In this document: piece by piece, positions 1 through 7,981 of the stretch
How positions within the stretch are numbered: position 1 is the stretch's first letter
How the letters are laid out: every line of letters begins with the position of its first letter
Origin: Phycisphaeraceae bacterium
GTDB taxonomy: Bacteria > Planctomycetota > Phycisphaerae > Phycisphaerales > Zrk34
DNA: 50,212 nucleotides
Direction of reading: 5' to 3'
Assembly: GCA_028282685.1 (NCBI GenBank)
Contig: JANQHK010000107.1
Location: forward strand, 1 to 50,212
Translations under genes and position numbers: made by a program
The notes under the pieces: generated by a model
The model's input: only the letters and a program-made list of their open reading frames with translations
Databases searched by the model: none
Told to the model about the DNA's origin: nothing

Positions 1-1363
<1,363 letters not shown>

Positions 1364-1478
1364 CCATCGACCCAGGGCCGATGGACGACCGATGCGTGGT
1401 GAGGGCATCGATCACAACAACCAAGCCACCACACTTCACCTCAGAACGCGAGTATCTTCGCGACAATTCATTTTCACT

Positions 1479-1490
1479 TGTCAAAGAGCC
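1479..1490 (-). promoter_or_regulatory. boxA-like antitermination element in the 23S leader
   Basis: The minus strand reads GGCTCTTTGACA, close to the rRNA boxA consensus TGCTCTTTAACA that recruits NusB/S10 antitermination complexes. It lies about 115 nt before the 23S 5' end and about 30 nt after the predicted transcription start. This is the expected place for a boxA in a 23S operon transcribed by itself. Confidence 0.7.
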
Positions 1491-1499
1491 CTATTTCCT

Positions 1500-1520
1500 C
1501 TCGCGCCAAATTGGCGCGAG
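1500..1520 (-). promoter_or_regulatory. perfect 10-bp palindrome at the predicted 23S transcription start
   Basis: CTCGCGCCAA and TTGGCGCGAG are separated by one base, which gives a perfect inverted repeat. It begins about 6-7 nt after the -10 hexamer, so it would form the first 21 nt of the rRNA transcript or act as a protein-binding operator over the start site. No T-tract follows on either strand, so it is not a terminator. Which role it plays cannot be told from sequence. Confidence 0.55.
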
Positions 1521-1526
1521 CCGAAA

Positions 1527-1554
1527 ATCTTAACGGTCACACCGGCCCTGTCAA
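1527..1554 (-). promoter_or_regulatory. sigma70-type promoter for the 23S rRNA operon
   Basis: On the minus strand a perfect -35 TTGACA (1554-1549), a 16-bp spacer and -10 TAAGAT (1532-1527) lie about 165 nt before 23S. An A/T-rich stretch (about 1567-1590), like an UP element, precedes the -35. A near-consensus promoter immediately before 23S, with no 16S gene upstream, indicates independent transcription of this rRNA gene. Confidence 0.8.
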
Positions 1555-1603
1555 CCTCAAAAACGCCGGTTTGTAAAAAATTCTTTCTCTATCTTCACGC
1601 CGT

Positions 1604-1640
1604 TCAAACAAACAGGGCCGACGGCTCAGCCGCGGCCCTG
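1604..1640 (-). terminator. Rho-independent terminator upstream of the 23S promoter
   Basis: On the minus strand CAGGGCCG pairs with CGGCCCTG (positions 1640-1633 and 1620-1613). A second inner GC-rich pairing extends the stem, and the run TTTGTTTG follows. The hairpin lies between an upstream promoter (1734-1761) and the 23S promoter (1527-1554), so it would end the short transcript rather than the rRNA. Confidence 0.65.
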
Positions 1641-1727
1641 TGGGAATCCGCATCCGTAGCCAGTCAACTCAACTTGGTTTGTCGTTCACCTTTCGGTTCA
1701 AGATGGCCAAGTCTCCTGTTGAGGTAG
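1604..1727 (-). ncRNA. candidate small RNA of about 120 nt
   Basis: This stretch lies between a near-consensus promoter (TTGACG, 16 bp, TAGAAT) and an intrinsic terminator on the same strand, and has no convincing coding frame. The predicted RNA contains a GAAA-capped hairpin (ACC-GAAA-GGT) inside ACTTGG/CCAAGT pairing. A competing CTCAAC/GTTGAG pairing overlaps that stem, and the terminator hairpin follows. It resembles no RNA family that I recognise (not 6S, SRP RNA, tmRNA or RNase P RNA). It could be a free small RNA or an attenuated leader of the rRNA operon. The function is unknown. Confidence 0.4.
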
Positions 1728-1733
1728 TTCTAC
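1641..1733. other. rest of the non-coding gap between 23S rRNA and tRNA-Ser
   Basis: The 633 bp from 1364 to 1996 contain no protein gene. They hold, in minus-strand order from tRNA to 23S, repeat copy A, a sigma70-type promoter, the candidate small RNA with its terminator, the 23S promoter, the start-site palindrome and the boxA-like site. Between 1762 and 1914 I see nothing else. An apparent open frame at 1818-2321 runs across the tRNA and is not credible. Confidence 0.6.
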
Positions 1734-1761
1734 ATTCTACCGACCACCGCCTCTGCGTCAA
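1734..1761 (-). promoter_or_regulatory. second minus-strand sigma70-type promoter upstream of 23S
   Basis: TTGACG (1761-1756), a 16-bp spacer and TAGAAT (1739-1734) match the sigma70 consensus well. Transcription would begin near 1727 and meet the terminator at 1604-1640. It could be a distal rRNA promoter whose transcripts are attenuated, or the promoter of a small RNA. Confidence 0.6.
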
Positions 1762-1914
1762 GGGGCGTTTCGGATAGCAACGTTCATATCGGCACGGACG
1801 CCTCAAGCCGTTAGAGATTGGACCCCCCCGTGGATTTTCTAACAATTGACGATGTTATCGGCAGGAGGATTGGGAAGGGACGGAGGGCCAAAGGGACGGA
1901 GGGAGATATCCCCA

Positions 1915-1956
1915 CCGTGAACGGCGGGGCTTGGACCGGTTTTTTCAAAACCGGCT
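1915..1956 (+). repeat. 42-bp repeat, copy A
   Basis: Copy A matches copy B at 2243-2284 in 39 of 42 positions and lies on the other side of the tRNA-Ser gene. It holds two small inverted repeats: a CCG..CGG stem that, with the preceding CCCC, pairs to CGGCGGGG, and CCGGTTTT/AAAACCGG. The first 19 bases, CCGTGAACGGCGGGGCTTG, recur exactly in inverse orientation at 48016-48034. It has no coding content and may be a dispersed palindromic element or a weak terminator. Confidence 0.65.
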
Positions 1957-1996
1957 ATGTGAAAGTCCGCACCGAGACAGTGCGGCTATGTGGGAA

Positions 1997-2083
1997 CGGT
2001 GGGAGTGGGATTCGAACCCACGGAGACCCGAAGGCCTCACCGGTTTTCAAGACCGGCGCATTCAACCGCTCTGCCATCCCACC
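1997..2083 (-). tRNA. tRNA-Ser (anticodon UGA)
   Basis: The 87-nt minus-strand sequence has an acceptor stem GGTGGGA/TCCCACC, the anticodon loop CTTGAAA with TGA, the T-arm GGGTTCGAATCCC and a long variable arm as expected for serine tRNA. The discriminator base is G and CCA is not encoded. It reads UCN serine codons. A plausible promoter lies about 45 nt upstream. Confidence 0.97.
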
Positions 2084-2126
2084 GAGTGCGTTTAATCAAG
2101 ATCGGCCGAGCGCGTCGCTCGACTGC

Positions 2127-2156
2127 ATGATAACCGGTGTTTCAGGGATGGGCCAA
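2127..2156 (-). promoter_or_regulatory. likely promoter of tRNA-Ser
   Basis: On the minus strand TTGGCC (2156-2151), an 18-bp spacer and TATCAT (2132-2127) lie about 45 nt before the tRNA. The -10 has one mismatch to consensus and the -35 is moderate. Confidence 0.45.
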
Positions 2157-2242
2157 GATAGCCCCGATTATGGTCCCATGCTTTGGCCGTGCCCCAACGG
2201 GCACGCTCTCAACATTGGGTTTATGAAATATCCCCGCCCCGG

Positions 2243-2284
2243 CCGTGCACGGCGGGGCTTGGACCGGTTTGTTCAAAACCGACT
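2243..2284 (+). repeat. 42-bp repeat, copy B
   Basis: Near-identical to copy A at 1915-1956, with three mismatches, in the same orientation. It lies just after the mlaD stop codon on the minus strand. Its two hairpins could terminate that transcript, although no clear U-tract follows. Confidence 0.65.
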
Positions 2285-2298
2285 GTTTGGGGAAAGGT

Positions 2299-3654
2299 TT
2301 ACTGGTCTTCCAGTTCGCTGAGGGCCTGCCAGAACTTCTTTTCCGCCTCGGTATATTTGGAGAAGGTGTCGTTGAGGTTCTGGATCATGACCTGGACGTT
2401 TTCGTTGTCGGGATCGATCTGGTCGCCGTGACGGTCCATGAGGGTGCGCAGGGATTCGGCGATGTTGTCAAGGGTGCCGGCGGCGAGGGCGAAGCTGCGC
2501 GCCGCATCGTAGATGTTGTCGGTGTTCAGCTCTTTCTCATCGGGCTTGTAGAGCAGACGCCACGGAGAACGGCGGATTTCGATCGACGCCAGCTTGAGTT
2601 GATCGCTGACCAGGCGGGCGTTAGCCAAAGTGCGTTCGAGAACCGGCCGCTGCGAGGTCAGCAAGGTTTTGACGTTGCTGGTCGCGTGCTTGACATCGTC
2701 CATGGCGGTGTTGGCCTTATCGAGAGCCGATTCAATCTTGGCCAGGTACGTCTGCCTGACCTTATCGGTGATGTCGGCAATATCCTTCGCGGCTTTTTTC
2801 AGATTGGCCAACAGGTCTTTGAAGACATCCTTGTCGCCGGCGACGCCGCCCGAGAGCGCTGCGGTGACGGCCTGTATGTCGGCCGAGGCCCGCCCGAGCT
2901 TGGGCAGAAGTTGTCGGACGGCATCGGGATCCTGGTCCACGCCGGAAACCAGCACCCCCATGATCCTGCGGATGTCGGATGTGGAGGTGGCGAGGTTGTC
3001 GACGGTATCGCGCAACGGGCCTTTCTCATCCCCGCGAAATTGCGCCGAAACGTGGGAGAGGTTGGCGATCAGCGAGGCCAGTTGACCGGGCTCCATGCCG
3101 CGGACCTGGCCGGTGATGGCTTTGACGTCGTCGATGATGGCGCGGATCTGTTCTTTCTGCTTGGCGCCGATGCCGAGGTCTTTGATGGCGCTGGCGGTGA
3201 GGTGGGAGCCGGCAATTTCGCCGTCCAGAATTTCACCGGGCTGGTAGGCCCAATCCTCTCCGATTTTCCGCCCCGGTCCGCCGTCGCTGCCGAAGGACTG
3301 GATGTTGAGTTTGGTATTGCTGCCGAGGGGCGGCTGCTTGAGCTGGATGGCGGCGTTGTCGTAGAGCTTGTATTTCTCCGGCAGGGTGAAGGTGGCGATT
3401 TGGTGCGTGACCACGCCATCGGTTTCGACATCGCGAATCGCGATGACCTGTCCGGAAGGCACATCGCCGACCGTCACCGGCGCACCGACCTGCAACCCGC
3501 GCAGGCCGTCGCTGATGTGATAGCTCACCCGGACCTTCTGCATGGGCGTGAACCACCGGTCGGTGTTGGAGATGAAGATCACCAATGCGAAGGCGAGGAT
3601 CAAACCAAACAGTACGAACAAGCCGGCTCGAAGGTCGTTACGTTCTCGACTCAT
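2299..3654 (-). CDS. mlaD: MlaD-type MCE-domain lipid transport protein
   Basis: A 451-residue protein. One N-terminal membrane helix (about residues 10-30, GLFVLFGLILAFALVIFI) is followed by an MCE domain (about 38-120, with VSYHISDGLRGLQVGAPVTV) and a long, mostly helical periplasmic tail. Proteins of this family are the membrane-anchored periplasmic substrate-binding part of ABC systems that move phospholipids between the inner and outer membrane. The start is the ATG at 3654, preceded by AAAGGAAC; longer in-frame starts have no good Shine-Dalgarno site. The tail is far longer than in the 180-residue E. coli MlaD and resembles the longer MCE proteins of other phyla. It is 25 bp downstream of the ATPase gene, so the two are co-transcribed. 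No permease or MlaC/B gene adjoins it. Confidence 0.88.
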   Translation of the reverse strand: MSRERNDLRAGLFVLFGLILAFALVIFISNTDRWFTPMQKVRVSYHISDGLRGLQVGAPVTVGDVPSGQVIAIRDVETDGVVTHQIATFTLPEKYKLYDNAAIQLKQPPLGSNTKLNIQSFGSDGGPGRKIGEDWAYQPGEILDGEIAGSHLTASAIKDLGIGAKQKEQIRAIIDDVKAITGQVRGMEPGQLASLIANLSHVSAQFRGDEKGPLRDTVDNLATSTSDIRRIMGVLVSGVDQDPDAVRQLLPKLGRASADIQAVTAALSGGVAGDKDVFKDLLANLKKAAKDIADITDKVRQTYLAKIESALDKANTAMDDVKHATSNVKTLLTSQRPVLERTLANARLVSDQLKLASIEIRRSPWRLLYKPDEKELNTDNIYDAARSFALAAGTLDNIAESLRTLMDRHGDQIDPDNENVQVMIQNLNDTFSKYTEAEKKFWQALSELEDQ

Positions 3655-3679
3655 GCCCGTTCCTTTTTTAAGAGGATGG

Positions 3680-4555
3680 TCATCGCGTGGCCACCACACT
3701 GGGGCCGTGATCGGGAGGCGGCCCGGGACCTCCAAGCAAGTCCTCGGCGTAATTGGTGGTCAGTTTTCGCTGGGTGATCGGTCCCTGCGCGTCGCCGCGG
3801 AGGAACTGGCGGATCAGGGCCATGTCTTCATCGAGTTCCCCGGTGCTGTCGCGGACCTGCTCGAACCACTCGCGGCTTTCCACGGCGAGCACCCGGCCCT
3901 TGTCGAGCATGACCATCCGGTCGGCAATGGTGAAAGCGGAATCCATTTCGTGGGTGACGACCATGCTGGTGACGCCAAGCTTCTTGGACAGGTCGACCAT
4001 GAGCTGATCGATCTCGGCACTGGTCACCGGATCGAGCCCGGCGCTGGGTTCATCGTAGAAGAGGATTTGCGGATCGAGGGCGAGCGCGCGCGCCAGCCCG
4101 GCGCGTTTTTTCATGCCGCCGGAGATTTGAGACGGATATTTGTCAGCATGCTCTCGCAGGCCGACGAGTTCAAGTTTGATTTTCACCATGATGTCGATGG
4201 TGTTGGGATCGAGGGTGGTGTGCTCCTGCAAAGGCAGGGCAAGGTTTTCGGCGACGGTCATGGAATTGAACAGCGCGCCGCTCTGGAAGAGGATGCCGAA
4301 TTTGCGCCGGATATCGTTAAGCTGGGGCTCTTCCATGGCAGTGACTTCGTGGCCCCAGAGCCGGATGGAACCGGAATCGGGTCGGAACGAACCGATGATC
4401 ATGCGCAGCAGCGTGCTCTTGCCGCAGCCGGAGCCGCCCATGACGACCACGGTCTGGCCTGGCTGAACGTCGAAGGTCACGCCATTGAGCACGACGCGTC
4501 CGCCGAAGCTCTTGACGACTTCCTTAAGCGAAATGACAGGTTCCTTTTGCGACAT
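3680..4555 (-). CDS. mlaF: MlaF-type ABC transporter ATPase
   Basis: A 291-residue ABC ATPase with Walker A GGSGCGKST (about 40-48), the signature ISGGMKKRAGLARAL, Walker B ILFYDEPSAGLDP and the H-loop VVTHEMD. The SGGM(K/R)KR signature and the closing EWF region are typical of the Mla/Ttg2A family, which powers phospholipid transport through an MlaE permease. The C-terminal tail of about 35 residues after QFLRGDAQGPI is longer than usual. The ATG at 4555 is the family start; upstream codons in frame look non-coding. It is the first gene of a two-gene minus-strand operon with mlaD, and the partner permease must be encoded elsewhere. Confidence 0.9.
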   Translation of the reverse strand: MSQKEPVISLKEVVKSFGGRVVLNGVTFDVQPGQTVVVMGGSGCGKSTLLRMIIGSFRPDSGSIRLWGHEVTAMEEPQLNDIRRKFGILFQSGALFNSMTVAENLALPLQEHTTLDPNTIDIMVKIKLELVGLREHADKYPSQISGGMKKRAGLARALALDPQILFYDEPSAGLDPVTSAEIDQLMVDLSKKLGVTSMVVTHEMDSAFTIADRMVMLDKGRVLAVESREWFEQVRDSTGELDEDMALIRQFLRGDAQGPITQRKLTTNYAEDLLGGPGPPPDHGPSVVATR

Positions 4556-4582
4556 GGCGCATGATTCATCCCTGAGGTGGAC

Positions 4583-4612
4583 ATAATAGACACAAAACGC
4601 ACCGGGGGGCAA
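4583..4612 (-). promoter_or_regulatory. possible promoter of mlaF-mlaD
   Basis: On the minus strand TTGCCC, an 18-bp spacer and TATTAT lie 28 bp before the mlaF start codon in the divergent gap to the dehydrogenase gene. The match is moderate. Confidence 0.4.
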
Positions 4613-4706
4613 CGACGGCAGCGTCCGGAATCGGGCCACTTGCATGGATGGGGGCGGTCCTGTCCAATATTGCCCTTGACCAGACCTGCGCTAAGGAGTC
4701 GAAGCA

Positions 4707-5675
4707 ATGCGCATTCTGCTGACCACCACAAGCTACCAGGACACCCCCGGCGCCCACCACGACCTGCTGAATGGGAGCGGATTGGAGATCGTGCGGGCCC
4801 GCGGCCCCCTGTCCGAATCGGACATGCTGGAACTGATCTCTGAGCAAGGCCCGTTCGAGGGGACCCTGAACGGCGACGACGCCTTTACGCCCAAGGTCAT
4901 TGACGCTCTGCTGCCGCAGTGCCGGTGCCTGAGCAAGTACGGTATCGGGCTGGATAAGATCGATGTCGCCCACTGCACGTCCAAGCGACTGCCGGTGCTG
5001 TTCACGCCGGGCGTCAACCACACGACCGTGGCCGAGCATGCCGTGGGGCTGATGGTGGCGGTGGCCAAGCATTTCTGGCTGCATACGTCACACGTCAAGC
5101 AGGGCCGATGGACGCGGCAGACCGGCAAGGAACTGATGGGCAAAACGCTGGGCGTGCTGGGGATGGGACGGATCGGTAAGGAAGTGATCGTGCGCGCTGC
5201 GGCGTTCGGGATGAAAACAATCGCGTTTGATATGTTCTGGGACGATGCGTTCGCCGCCGAGCATGGCGTGGAGCGGGCGGACAGTCCCCAAGCCGTCCTG
5301 CAAAGGGCCGAGGTGCTCAGTCTCCACCTGCCGATGAACGAGCAGACCACCGGTTACCTGAACAGCGAGCGGATTGCCCTGATGCCGGATGGTGCGATCG
5401 TGGTGAACACCGCGCGGGGGGGACTGATTGACGAAGCCGCCGTGGCCGAGTCGTGCCGATCGGGCAAACTCTATGGATACGGCACGGATGTGCTGGATGC
5501 CGAGCCGATCGAAGCGCCGCATCCGTTTAAGGAGATCGACAACATCATCATCACCCCGCACGTGGGCAGCCGGACGTTTGAATCGGTCGAACGGCAGGCG
5601 CTGCGCGCGACGAATAATCTGATCAATTTCCTCAACGGCAATGAGGATTACATCCAAGCCAACGAGCTTGAATAA
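4707..5675 (+). CDS. D-isomer-specific 2-hydroxyacid dehydrogenase (SerA-like)
   Basis: A 322-residue NAD-dependent 2-hydroxyacid dehydrogenase. It has the Rossmann loop GVLGMGRIG (about 151-159), the catalytic Arg in NTARGGLID, Glu in DVLDAEP and His in ITPHVGS, which form the family triad. The substrate could be 3-phosphoglycerate, glycerate, glyoxylate or another 2-oxoacid. It lacks the C-terminal ACT domain of regulated SerA proteins, so a serine-biosynthesis role is not certain. The start has a strong AAGGAG at 4693-4698. It is followed after 25 bp by gnd, so the two are probably co-transcribed. Confidence 0.88.
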   Translation: MRILLTTTSYQDTPGAHHDLLNGSGLEIVRARGPLSESDMLELISEQGPFEGTLNGDDAFTPKVIDALLPQCRCLSKYGIGLDKIDVAHCTSKRLPVLFTPGVNHTTVAEHAVGLMVAVAKHFWLHTSHVKQGRWTRQTGKELMGKTLGVLGMGRIGKEVIVRAAAFGMKTIAFDMFWDDAFAAEHGVERADSPQAVLQRAEVLSLHLPMNEQTTGYLNSERIALMPDGAIVVNTARGGLIDEAAVAESCRSGKLYGYGTDVLDAEPIEAPHPFKEIDNIIITPHVGSRTFESVERQALRATNNLINFLNGNEDYIQANELE

Positions 5676-5700
5676 ACCAAGCTGAACAGGAAGGTGTACC

Positions 5701-7224
5701 ATGAACGACCGCACGACCACCTCCGACATCGGCCTCATCGGCCTGGCCGTGATGGGGCAGAACCTGGTGCTGAACATGGCCGACCACGGTTTCACGGTGT
5801 CGGTCTACAACCGCACCACCAGCAAAATGGAAGATTTCATCGCGCGCTGCCAAGCGGGGGAACCATCCGCCGAGCGCGTGATCGGGCATGCCGATCTGGG
5901 CGCGTTTGTGCGCTCGATCAAGCGGCCGCGAAAGATCGTCTTCCTGGTCAAGGCGGGCGCGGGAACCGACGCGGCCATCGCGGGCTGCCTGCCTCACCTG
6001 GAATCGGGCGACATCATCATCGACGGCGGCAACGCCAACTGGAACGACACCATCCGCCGCGAGAAAGAACTCCGCGCAAAGGGATTCGAGTTCATCGGCT
6101 CGGGTGTGTCCGGCGGTGAGCTGGGGGCGCGGTTCGGCCCGTCACTGATGCCCGGTGGATCGAAGAAGGCATGGAAATCTCTCGAACCGATCTGGCGTGC
6201 GATCGCCGCGAAGGTCGATCCGAAAACCGGCGAGCCCCTCGAAGATTACGCTCCCGGAAAACCCATCACCAAGGGCGAACCCTGCACCGCACACATCGGC
6301 GCCGGCGGCGCGGGCCATTACGTCAAAATGGTCCACAACGGCATCGAGTACATCGATATGCAGCTCATCTGCGAAGCGTACATGCTGATGAAGACGCTGC
6401 TGGGAATGAAGCCGGACAAGATGAGCAAGGTCTTTGAGGACTGGAATGCCGGCGATCTCGATTCCTACCTGATCCAGATCACCGCGGACATCCTGCAACA
6501 GCGCGACCCGGCGCGGCCGAAGAAGTTTCTGGTCGATTCCGTACTGGATACCGCAGGGCAGAAAGGCACGGGCAAGTGGACATCGGTCAGCGCGCTGGAC
6601 CTGGGCATCCCGGCCAACGCCATTGCCGAAGCGGTGTTCGCCCGATGCCTCAGCGCGTTGAAGGAAGAGCGCGTGGCCGCATCGAAGAAACTGAAAGGCC
6701 CGAAAGACCTGAAAGAAATCCGCGGCAAGAAGCAACTGATCGAGTCGATCCACTCCGCCCTTTATTGCTCGAAAATCTGCGCCTACGCGCAGGGCTTCCA
6801 GCTCATGGCCGAGGCGCAGAAGGAGTACGACTGGAAGCTGGACTTCGGCGCCATCGCGCAGATCTGGCGAGGCGGGTGCATCATTCGCGCCCGTTTTCTG
6901 CAGAAGATCACCGAGGCGTACGCCGCCGATGCGGAACTGCCGAACCTGATGCTGGCCCCCTATTTCCGCAAGGCGCTGCACAAGGGACAGGATGCCTGGC
7001 GGAAGGTGGTCTCGCTGGCGGTGCGTCATGGCGTACCCGTGCCAGCGTTCGGCAGTGCCCTGGCCTACTACGATGGCTACCGCACCGCGGTGCTTCCGGC
7101 CAACCTCCTCCAGGCCCAGCGCGATTACTTCGGCGCCCACACCTACGAGCGCACCGATGAGCCGCGCGGCAAGTACTTCCACGTGGACTGGCCGGAAAAA
7201 GATCGACCGCAACTGGAGATGTAA
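5701..7224 (+). CDS. gnd: 6-phosphogluconate dehydrogenase, decarboxylating
   Basis: A 507-residue enzyme of the oxidative pentose phosphate pathway that converts 6-phosphogluconate to ribulose 5-phosphate with CO2 and NADPH. Seen: nucleotide loop [15 protein letters not shown] after beta-2, substrate motif [16 protein letters not shown], the catalytic-Lys region [15 protein letters not shown] and [13 protein letters not shown]. The length is slightly above the usual 470-480. AGGAAGGTG precedes the ATG. An intrinsic terminator follows at 7264-7287. Confidence 0.96.
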   Translation: MNDRTTTSDIGLIGLAVMGQNLVLNMADHGFTVSVYNRTTSKMEDFIARCQAGEPSAERVIGHADLGAFVRSIKRPRKIVFLVKAGAGTDAAIAGCLPHLESGDIIIDGGNANWNDTIRREKELRAKGFEFIGSGVSGGELGARFGPSLMPGGSKKAWKSLEPIWRAIAAKVDPKTGEPLEDYAPGKPITKGEPCTAHIGAGGAGHYVKMVHNGIEYIDMQLICEAYMLMKTLLGMKPDKMSKVFEDWNAGDLDSYLIQITADILQQRDPARPKKFLVDSVLDTAGQKGTGKWTSVSALDLGIPANAIAEAVFARCLSALKEERVAASKKLKGPKDLKEIRGKKQLIESIHSALYCSKICAYAQGFQLMAEAQKEYDWKLDFGAIAQIWRGGCIIRARFLQKITEAYAADAELPNLMLAPYFRKALHKGQDAWRKVVSLAVRHGVPVPAFGSALAYYDGYRTAVLPANLLQAQRDYFGAHTYERTDEPRGKYFHVDWPEKDRPQLEM

Positions 7225-7263
7225 TCCATATCTCTCGCGTCATTATTCCTCAGTACTCCAAGC

Positions 7264-7287
7264 CCCGGCCTTCAAACCGGGTTTTTT
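7264..7287 (+). terminator. Rho-independent terminator after gnd
   Basis: CCCGG (7264-7268) and CCGGG (7277-7281) flank an 8-nt loop and are followed by six T. A further T-run lies at about 7294-7299. It ends the dehydrogenase-gnd unit before the lipoprotein genes. Confidence 0.75.
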
Positions 7288-7354
7288 ACAAGGTTTTTTA
7301 TTGGTGACGAACTGACGTACCATGAAAACGTCTAATATTGCGAAGGAGCTGCCC

Positions 7355-7981
7355 ATGAAGGTGATCCTCTGTACTGCGGTCGGATTGTCCCTGGCTCTCG
7401 TGTCGTGTCATGCTGAGGGGCGCACCCGCGCATGGCAGAAGAACGAGGAGCCGGCCAAGCAGATTAAGTTCCAGGGGCGCGTTTCAGAACCCAGCCCACT
7501 GACCGCCGCGCTCTCCGTCGAGCAGACCACTTACAACTTGCGCAACGACCTGTTCGGAAAAACCAAGAAGGACCTCAAGGGTCCCAACCAACCCAAGCCC
7601 CCCGCGGTGAAGCTGGAGTTGACCATCACCAACACCAGCGCAAAGCCGATCACGTTGATGCGCGGCGCCGATGCCGAGCAATTGATCTTCGAGCTCACCG
7701 GACCCGGCGCAGTCTCCGTGCCCGCAAAAATCGCGATGACGATGGAGTACCGCCTGGGTAAGCCCACGAAGATCGTGCCGGGAGAATCGTTCACGATCGC
7801 CATCGGCCGACTATCCTTCGGCAAGCGCGGCATCAGCCGTTATGCTTACTGGACTCGACCCGGCGATTACACCCTGACCGTAACCTACCGGGGAGCCGCC
7901 CCCAAACCAAACGGTACGGCGCACCAGACACAACGCGTTACCGCCATCGCCCCGCCGGTCCGCCTGAGAGCGATCCAATGA
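7355..7981 (+). CDS. predicted lipoprotein sharing a domain with the next gene
   Basis: A 208-residue exported protein of unrecognised family. The N-terminus MKVILCTAVGLSLALVSC is a lipoprotein signal with lipobox LVSC (Cys 18). The ATG at 7355 is preceded by AAGGAG; an upstream ATG at 7322 lacks one. The region from about residue 75 to 185 contains LMRGADAEQ, ELTGPGAVSVPA and RYAYWTRPGDYTLTVTYRG. These closely match the C-terminal third of the next protein (LMRGSDKEQ, ELTGPGAIDAPA, QYAYWTRPGKYKLKVTYRG). It is probably a beta-rich domain, possibly immunoglobulin-like. The stop overlaps the next start by four bases (ATGA), so the pair is translationally coupled. Function unknown. Confidence 0.72.
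   Translation: MKVILCTAVGLSLALVSCHAEGRTRAWQKNEEPAKQIKFQGRVSEPSPLTAALSVEQTTYNLRNDLFGKTKKDLKGPNQPKPPAVKLELTITNTSAKPITLMRGADAEQLIFELTGPGAVSVPAKIAMTMEYRLGKPTKIVPGESFTIAIGRLSFGKRGISRYAYWTRPGDYTLTVTYRGAAPKPNGTAHQTQRVTAIAPPVRLRAIQ

Noticed and set aside
1818-2321. 167-residue plus-strand frame covering tRNA-Ser
   Set aside because: It is antisense to a perfect tRNA and runs through both 42-bp repeats.
2245-3777. 510-residue open frame on the plus strand opposite mlaD
   Set aside because: It is antisense to mlaD, which has clear MCE and membrane motifs. Such long antisense frames arise from high GC content and codon bias; no motif or ribosome site supports it.
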